Below, one piece after another: positions 6,012 to 10,215 of a DNA stretch of 10,215 nt; the stretch's first letter is position 1; each line of letters starts with the position of its first letter. The notes below the pieces were generated by a model. The model did not search any database and was not told the DNA's origin. It saw nothing but the letters and a program-made list of their open reading frames with translations. Made by a program: the position numbers and the translations under genes. Source of the DNA: Micavibrio aeruginosavorus (GTDB taxonomy: Bacteria; Pseudomonadota; Alphaproteobacteria; UBA9219); assembly GCA_020720905.1 (NCBI GenBank), contig DYNT01000036.1:1-10215 (forward strand), read 5' to 3'.

Positions 6012-8642
6012 ATGACAAAGCCTTTGGATCAATGCTGCTTTAAAGGGGTTTTGTTCCCCTTGACTATCCTTATGGCCATCACGGGCAGTGGTGATCTTTG
6101 GGCGGCTGTTCAAGATTCGCCCCTTGCGCAGATGGGCGCTGACGATTTGGCAAGCGGTTGGCTGAATCTGTTGTTCCACGGCGATGAAAAGGCTGTTGGT
6201 GCGCTTGGTGCTTTGACGGGCGCGTTGCGCGAGGCCTTGGGGGTTTATGGCCTTTCCATGCTGACCATCGGCGGCTTTCTTTTGGGCTGGCAAGTCATCA
6301 CCATGATTGCGGAAACGGCGCAGACGGGCGTGCCGCTTGGGCGCAGAACAAATCATCTTTGGATGCCTGTGCGCTTTTTGATCGGGATGGCGCTTCTTAT
6401 ACCGCTGGGCGGTGGGTTGAATGTCGGCCAAAACATCATTGTTGGTGTGGCCACGCGAGGATCCTTGTTGGCCAGTGATGCGTGGCGCGGCGCTTTGGAT
6501 CATTTGGGAAGTCACTTTTCTGCGCCGCTCACGCCCCATCTTCCTGATGTTGGTCGCGTTGTCGCAACATCGGTTGAGATGGAGCTTTGTCGCGGTCTTT
6601 ATCATCACGTTTATGTCTCCTTGCAAGCGGATCCCCTTGTGGCGGCGGCGGGGGCTATGACGGAGCTTGATAAGCTTCCGGAACAAAGGTTGCGGGATGA
6701 GCAGTGGCACTATACGAACGCCTTCTTTCCGGACGAGTCCTTGTGCGGCGCTTATCGTTTTGTGGCCGCCTCTGGTCAAGAGTCGTTGGGGCAAAGTCGT
6801 GATAATCAGAATGCCGATAGTGTGGCGCAAGCGGCGCGTACCGTTGCGGAGCGTTTGACGTTACAAAGCCGCGCTGTGGCGGACAAAGTCGCTGCATCGT
6901 TTTTGATGACGGGCGCTCAGGCCAACGCGCCGCTTGAGGTGAAAAATTATTTGGCTCTTTTTATGAAAGAGCAAACGCAGTTGATCGAAGTCAAACTGGC
7001 GCAAGTACAAAAAGAAAGCCAAGGATCACAGGCGGGGTCTGCGGCTCCCCTTGGGTGGATCATGGCGGGTGCTTTTCCCTTTGATCGGGTGCGGCAGCAA
7101 ATGGCGCTGGGCGAAGTGGCCTCACGCTCCTTTCCCAAGGTGAAAGCGCCGCTGCTGGGTCATGGGATTTTGACGCAAAGCGCGTGGCTTAAAGCGGCAG
7201 AAGAAAAGACGGCGCTCCGTTTTCTTTCAGCAGGTCAGATGGATCGTTATGGGATGCTTTTTGATCGTGTGAGCGAAGCGATGAAGAAGGCGCGGCGCTG
7301 GCTTTATGAAGGGCAGCTGGATGCGCTGCAAGCCGTCTTGCCGGATCAACAAGACTTGCGTGATTTGCTTAGTCCCTACACGGATGCCGAGGTGGCGCAG
7401 TCGGCCTTTGGCCGTTTGATGACCATCGGGGCGGCTTCGTTTGGCGTGTTGGAGCCTATCGCGGTGGGGGAAGCCTATCTCAAACAGCCCTTGCAAACGA
7501 TTGCGGAGGCTGGCCGTCGTTACCTTGCCTATGGCGCATGGGCGATGGGGCAGCTCAGCCCCGCGTTGTCCGAGCCCGCGACAATTGGCACGGCGTTGAG
7601 CCTCGTGTTTGTAGCCTCTCTTTTCTGGCTGGCAGGGGCTTGCTTGCTTTTTCTGGTTCCACTTTTGCCGTTCTTCCGCTTTACGATGGCGGTGATCGCA
7701 TGGGGCTTATCCGTGTTGGGCGCTGTTTTGTTTTTACCTCTTGTCGCTTTGGGGCATTTGTATCCGGCGGGCGATGGCGTGGTGGGGCCTTTGGCACGGC
7801 GCGCCTATTGGCTCTGGCTTGGTTTGTTTATTCGTCCGTGTTTGCTGTTGCTGGCGTTTGCCGGAGGGCTGGCGCTGTTCGTGATGGGCGTTGCGTTCCT
7901 GAACGTAGTTTTCTTTGACTGGTTCGCACCTCTCACCTCCACGTCCAGCGATATCTTTTGGTTCTTACGGGCTGGCTTGGCGTTGGCCTATGCGGCGTTG
8001 GTGGTGGCGCTTTCCAACGTGGCGTTTAGGGGGATTTTGACTCTTCCTGCCAAGCTGTTCGATTGGGTCGGCGCGCAAAGCATCATGCCGGAAACGCTTG
8101 TCATGGCGGGAGGAGGACACGGCGCGGGTGAGGCTGCTGCGGCGCACGCTCCGCATCCCATGGGGCCCGCAGGCTTTATGCAGGGCGTTCATGGTGTGTG
8201 GTCTCATTGGATGGGGCATCCTTCTTCGTCTGGCGCGTCGGGCAAAGAACCCTCTTCGCGTTATGGCGCAGCGCCTAAGGATCAATCAGCGCACTTTCCA
8301 ACACTGATGCAAGATAAAGTTGACCATCGCGCCACGGCCCAAGCGCAGGCGCAAGCCAAAGCTTATGCAAGAGCAGACAAAGGTTCTGGTGGCAGTGTAG
8401 AGGCGGGCGCGCTTGCCCTTTCCTCTACAGACGCCAAAGAAAACAAGGCGTCGGCCATCGCACGGCATTTGCCGGATCTTGAGAATAAAAAGAATCAAAA
8501 ACAGCCCACGATTGAAGGGGTGGGGCAAAAAGGCGAAGACAAGAAAGCCGCTACGTCTCGCGAGTCGTCAGAGCAAATGGCGCGCGCTTTGGATGAAACC
8601 GCCCCGCTTTCTTCAGGGGAGGGGGAAAAAGAGGATAAATAG
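6012..8642 (+). CDS. DotA/TraY-family type IVB secretion-like integral membrane protein (orphan)
   Basis: DotA (Legionella Dot/Icm) and TraY (IncI conjugation) are large polytopic inner-membrane proteins of type IVB secretion. This 876-residue protein shows the same layout. A signal-like N-terminus (about 11-33) precedes two hydrophobic segments at 78-100 and 120-146 carrying GFLLGWQVITMIAETAQTG (88-106) and GGGLNVGQ (133-140), both strongly family-like. A large, probably periplasmic region follows (about 150-520), with only two cysteines (Cys193, Cys245) that may form a disulfide. Four to five helices come next (about 524-583, 598-633, 649-673), including LVPLLPFFRF (548-557), LVALGHLYPAGDGVVGPLARRAYW (577-600, key residues H582, G587 and R596-R597) and RPCLLLLAFAGGL (608-620). 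The tail (about 695-876) is hydrophilic, Ala/Gln/Lys/Glu-rich and probably cytoplasmic. AAGGAG lies 10 nt before the ATG. Family membership is confident from motif recall; no other dot/icm or tra gene is near, so its function is unknown. Confidence 0.8.
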   Translation: MTKPLDQCCFKGVLFPLTILMAITGSGDLWAAVQDSPLAQMGADDLASGWLNLLFHGDEKAVGALGALTGALREALGVYGLSMLTIGGFLLGWQVITMIAETAQTGVPLGRRTNHLWMPVRFLIGMALLIPLGGGLNVGQNIIVGVATRGSLLASDAWRGALDHLGSHFSAPLTPHLPDVGRVVATSVEMELCRGLYHHVYVSLQADPLVAAAGAMTELDKLPEQRLRDEQWHYTNAFFPDESLCGAYRFVAASGQESLGQSRDNQNADSVAQAARTVAERLTLQSRAVADKVAASFLMTGAQANAPLEVKNYLALFMKEQTQLIEVKLAQVQKESQGSQAGSAAPLGWIMAGAFPFDRVRQQMALGEVASRSFPKVKAPLLGHGILTQSAWLKAAEEKTALRFLSAGQMDRYGMLFDRVSEAMKKARRWLYEGQLDALQAVLPDQQDLRDLLSPYTDAEVAQSAFGRLMTIGAASFGVLEPIAVGEAYLKQPLQTIAEAGRRYLAYGAWAMGQLSPALSEPATIGTALSLVFVASLFWLAGACLLFLVPLLPFFRFTMAVIAWGLSVLGAVLFLPLVALGHLYPAGDGVVGPLARRAYWLWLGLFIRPCLLLLAFAGGLALFVMGVAFLNVVFFDWFAPLTSTSSDIFWFLRAGLALAYAALVVALSNVAFRGILTLPAKLFDWVGAQSIMPETLVMAGGGHGAGEAAAAHAPHPMGPAGFMQGVHGVWSHWMGHPSSSGASGKEPSSRYGAAPKDQSAHFPTLMQDKVDHRATAQAQAQAKAYARADKGSGGSVEAGALALSSTDAKENKASAIARHLPDLENKKNQKQPTIEGVGQKGEDKKAATSRESSEQMARALDETAPLSSGEGEKEDK

Positions 8643-8658
8643 CCATTTTTGATATTAT

Positions 8659-8682
8659 TGCCATTTTAATAAATAAATGGCA
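8659..8682 (+). terminator. Weak AT-rich hairpin after the DotA/TraY-like gene
   Basis: A perfect 8-bp stem, TGCCATTT with AAATGGCA, encloses the 8-nt loop TAATAAAT and begins 17 nt after the TAG stop at 8640-8642. It has only three G-C pairs and no U tract downstream, so it could be a weak terminator or a 3'-end stabilising structure rather than a strong intrinsic terminator. Confidence 0.35.
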
Positions 8683-8739
8683 TAATACACCCCTCGTGAA
8701 TGAAGAGTTAGTTTTCTGGCAGCAGAAAAAATAAGAAAA

Positions 8740-8875
8740 TGGGATCCCCGCCTACGCGGGGATGACGAGACGGGAGTGGTGGTTAAGTACGGGAAAAAAT
8801 GGCAAGCTGACTCGTTTTTATTCCATGCTTTTGCCGTAAAAAACTACCGTCATGCCAGCGTAGGCTGGCATCCCA
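8740..8875. repeat. 136-bp composite inverted element built from two GTAG-loop palindromes (MITE-like)
   Basis: The left palindrome is ATCCCCGC, loop CTAC, GCGGGGAT (8744-8763). The right one is ATGCCAGC, loop GTAG, GCTGGCAT (8852-8871), in the opposite orientation. Both sit in the same context, TGGGAT at the outer edges and TGACG inward on each copy's own strand. Similarity continues inward: 8779-8797 matches the reverse complement of 8829-8847 at about 14 of 19 positions, after an 11-nt insertion in the left copy. The centre is about 31 nt. Palindromes of the GTCATCCC-GTAG-GGGATCC type are widespread intergenic repeats in bacteria. No coding capacity and no obvious target duplication is visible. 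Together with the hairpin at 8659-8682 and the vapB promoter region, it fills most of the 305-bp gene-free stretch. Confidence 0.7.
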
Positions 8876-8892
8876 GTTGGTTTCTTCTCTGT

Positions 8893-8923
8893 TTGCCAAC
8901 TCTTGAACTGTTTTGAATATATA
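8893..8923 (+). promoter_or_regulatory. Candidate promoter of the vapBC-miaA unit
   Basis: TTGCCA at 8893-8898 resembles a -35 box. The very AT-rich stretch around 8916-8923 (AATATA or TATATA, spacing 17 or 19 nt) can serve as -10. It sits about 25 nt before the vapB start and directly after the composite inverted repeat. Toxin-antitoxin complexes usually bind their own promoter, but no clear operator palindrome is seen here. Confidence 0.3.
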
Positions 8924-8947
8924 AAAAAGTGGAAAATGGGGGTAAGG

Positions 8948-9193
8948 ATGCTTGAGTGCAGAACAAAGATTCATGACAATGGACGGCTGGTTGTGCCCAT
9001 GGCCTGTCGCCGCGCTTTGGGGATTGATTCAGGCGAAGACGTCATCTTGCGGATAGAAAGTGGGGAGTTAAGGCTTTATCCTGCAAAACAGGCGTTAACG
9101 CGGGCGCAGAAACTTGTGAAAAAATATATGCCGCGCCGAAAGTTGGTTGATGAGTTGATCGCTGAGCGCAGAAAAGAATCCGTCGATGAATAA
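8948..9193 (+). CDS. vapB: VapB-type antitoxin with AbrB/SpoVT fold
   Basis: The antitoxin of a type II module has a DNA-binding swapped-hairpin AbrB domain at the N-terminus and a flexible tail that blocks the toxin. The 81-residue protein shows CRTKIHDNGRLVVPMACRRA (4-23) and LGIDSGEDVILRIESGELRL (24-43), the typical AbrB pattern of a basic strand, NGR-VVP turn and GxxxGD-V-like loop. A basic helix and the tail LVDELIAERRKE (66-77) follow and resemble toxin-binding ends of VapB partners. The ATG at 8948 is chosen because GGGGG lies 5 nt upstream and the domain starts here; an ATG at 8936 and a TTG at 8903 are in frame but poorer. It overlaps vapC by 8 nt. Confidence 0.85.
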   Translation: MLECRTKIHDNGRLVVPMACRRALGIDSGEDVILRIESGELRLYPAKQALTRAQKLVKKYMPRRKLVDELIAERRKESVDE

Positions 9194-9569
9194 ATACGTT
9201 CTGGACGCTTCAGCTCTGTTGGCGCTTATTAATGGAGAGGTTGGCGGCGATAAGGTTGAGCCTCTCTTGGGCAAAGCTGTCATGTCTGCCGTCAATTTTG
9301 CAGAAGTGATCAATAAGCTTATTGTGGGGGGCGTGCCCGTTGATGAGGCCGTCGAAGTGATTTCAGACCTTGCCCCAAAGATTATTCCTTTTGAAAAAGA
9401 GGTGGCTATTCTTTCTGTTTCTCTTATGCCGTTGACAAAAGCCTTTGGGCTTTCTTTGGGGGACAGGGCTTGTTTGGCGACAGCGAAGGCTTTGGGGCTT
9501 GAAGCCGTGACAGCAGACCGCGTTTGGGGCAAGGTGAAAGCTGGCGTTAAGATTAGGCTTATTCGGTGA
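9186..9569 (+). CDS. vapC: VapC-type PIN-domain ribonuclease toxin
   Basis: PIN-domain toxins are Mg2+-dependent ribonucleases that often cut tRNA or the rRNA sarcin-ricin loop; the target of this one cannot be told. The 127-residue protein carries all the acidic metal ligands: Asp7 in YVLDASALLALI, Glu40 in SAVNFAEV, Asp93 in LSLGDRACLATA and Asp111 in AVTADRVW. The active site therefore looks intact. The start ATG lies inside the last codons of vapB (8-nt overlap), as expected of a translationally coupled antitoxin-toxin pair. The stop TGA overlaps the GTG start of miaA by 4 nt, so toxin and tRNA-modifying enzyme appear to be read from one message. Confidence 0.9.
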   Translation: MNKYVLDASALLALINGEVGGDKVEPLLGKAVMSAVNFAEVINKLIVGGVPVDEAVEVISDLAPKIIPFEKEVAILSVSLMPLTKAFGLSLGDRACLATAKALGLEAVTADRVWGKVKAGVKIRLIR

Positions 9570-10215
9570 CCAAGCCTAACCTTTTCCTTATCGGTGGACC
9601 GACGGCATCGGGCAAGACAGCGGCGGCGCTGGATTTAGCGCGGGCCAAGGACGGCGTGATTATCAATGCCGATGCGATGCAGGTCTATCGCGGCGTGCCT
9701 TTGCTGACCGCACAACCCAGTGAGGTGGAAAAGCGCGAGATCCCGCACAAAGTGTTTGAGGTGTTTGATCCGGCGGAGCGTTCTTCGGCGGGGCGTTGGT
9801 TGGCCTTGGCGCGGGAGGCCATCGCGCAAACGGCGCATGAAGGGAAAACCCCTATCGTTGTTGGCGGAACGGGTTTGTATTTTGCCGCGCTTTTGGGGGG
9901 GCTGGCTGTTATCCCGCCTATTCCCGATGCGGTGCGGGCAGAGGTCACGGCGCTTTACGAGTCTATTGGGCATGATGCGTTTCGCACCACGTTGGCTGAG
10001 CATGATGATAGGGGCGCGGCGAAGATCGCGCCCCATGATCGCCAGCGCCTGATCCGCTCTTATGAGGTTATCCTTCATACGGGGCAGACGCTCGCGCAGT
10101 GGCAGGAAGAGGGCGCAGCGCATTCTATTGAGAAAGACTTCACAGTTCATCGCCGCGCTTTGATGCCCGACCGCGCCGCGCTTTATGCCGCGTGCGATGC
10201 GCGGTTTCTTCGCAT
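9566..10215 (+). CDS. miaA: tRNA dimethylallyltransferase MiaA, N-terminal part (cut by window edge)
   Basis: MiaA adds a dimethylallyl group to N6 of adenine 37 in tRNAs reading UNN codons, the first step toward ms2i6A. The frame opens at GTG 9566 and stays open for 216 codons to the window end. It reads MTKPNLFLIGGPTASGKT, with the P-loop GGPTASGKT at 10-18, then INADAMQVYRG (33-43) containing the presumed catalytic Asp36, PHKVFEVFDP (60-69), VVGGTGLYFAALL (98-110) and IAPHDRQRLIRSYEV (about 152-166). The usual LDIGTAKP segment after the YRG motif is LLTAQPS, slightly divergent. A weak AGG lies 8 nt before the GTG, which overlaps the vapC stop as GTGA. A run of seven G (9895-9901) lies within Leu-Gly-Gly codons. 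The C-terminal part is outside the window. Confidence 0.93.
   Translation, partial: MTKPNLFLIGGPTASGKTAAALDLARAKDGVIINADAMQVYRGVPLLTAQPSEVEKREIPHKVFEVFDPAERSSAGRWLALAREAIAQTAHEGKTPIVVGGTGLYFAALLGGLAVIPPIPDAVRAEVTALYESIGHDAFRTTLAEHDDRGAAKIAPHDRQRLIRSYEVILHTGQTLAQWQEEGAAHSIEKDFTVHRRALMPDRAALYAACDARFLR

Noticed and set aside
5988..6830. 280-residue open frame on the minus strand
   Set aside because: It lies fully antisense to the DotA/TraY-like gene, is rich in Arg/His/Gln as expected of a shadow frame, and matches no family I recognise.
8744..8871. Possible CRISPR array or origin from the repeated palindromes
   Set aside because: There are only two copies, in inverted orientation, with no regularly spaced direct repeats, cas genes or DnaA-box clusters.
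9635..10150. 171-residue open frame on the minus strand
   Set aside because: It is antisense to miaA, which is clearly identified by its P-loop and GGTGLY motifs.

Overview
The window looks like chromosomal core DNA of a Gram-negative bacterium, most likely an alphaproteobacterium. The evidence is lipid A/Kdo genes in the order waaA-lpxK, a compact tatA-tatB-tatC-serS-nlpD run of a kind typical of that class, and a type IVB (Dot/Icm, IncI) secretion-like gene. A Micavibrio/Rhodospirillales-like or Holosporales-like lineage would fit, but that is inference; no rRNA or tRNA is present to settle it. GC content appears moderate and gene packing is tight, with many 4-nt ATGA/GTGA overlaps.

Left block (1-5864, all minus strand). 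Reading in the direction of transcription, from the right: tatA, tatB and tatC encode the twin-arginine translocase. serS (seryl-tRNA synthetase) follows, then an NlpD-like lipoprotein with LysM and degenerate LytM domains, closed by a strong hairpin terminator at 2338-2369. A second transcription unit then begins: an MlaC-type periplasmic phospholipid carrier, an intergenic array of 7-nt repeats in inverted arrangement, waaA (Kdo transferase) and lpxK (lipid A 4'-kinase, cut by the window edge). The theme is envelope biogenesis: protein export, septal wall splitting, outer-membrane lipid trafficking and lipid A-Kdo assembly.

Centre (5865-8642). A 147-bp divergent spacer holds a perfect 12-bp palindrome and separates tatA from a plus-strand gene for an 876-residue membrane protein. 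This protein has the hallmarks of the DotA/TraY family of type IVB secretion and conjugation systems. No other secretion gene lies in the window, so it is an apparent orphan and the most intriguing gene here.

Right block (8643-10215, plus strand). A 305-bp gene-free stretch contains a small AT-rich hairpin and a 136-bp composite inverted element. The element is built from two oppositely oriented palindromes of the common GTCATCCC...GTAG...GGGATCC class, and the two stems differ by compensatory changes. A probable promoter follows. Next comes a VapB-VapC toxin-antitoxin pair (AbrB-fold antitoxin, PIN-domain ribonuclease), whose toxin gene overlaps by 4 nt the GTG start of miaA (tRNA A37 dimethylallyltransferase). 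miaA runs off the right edge.
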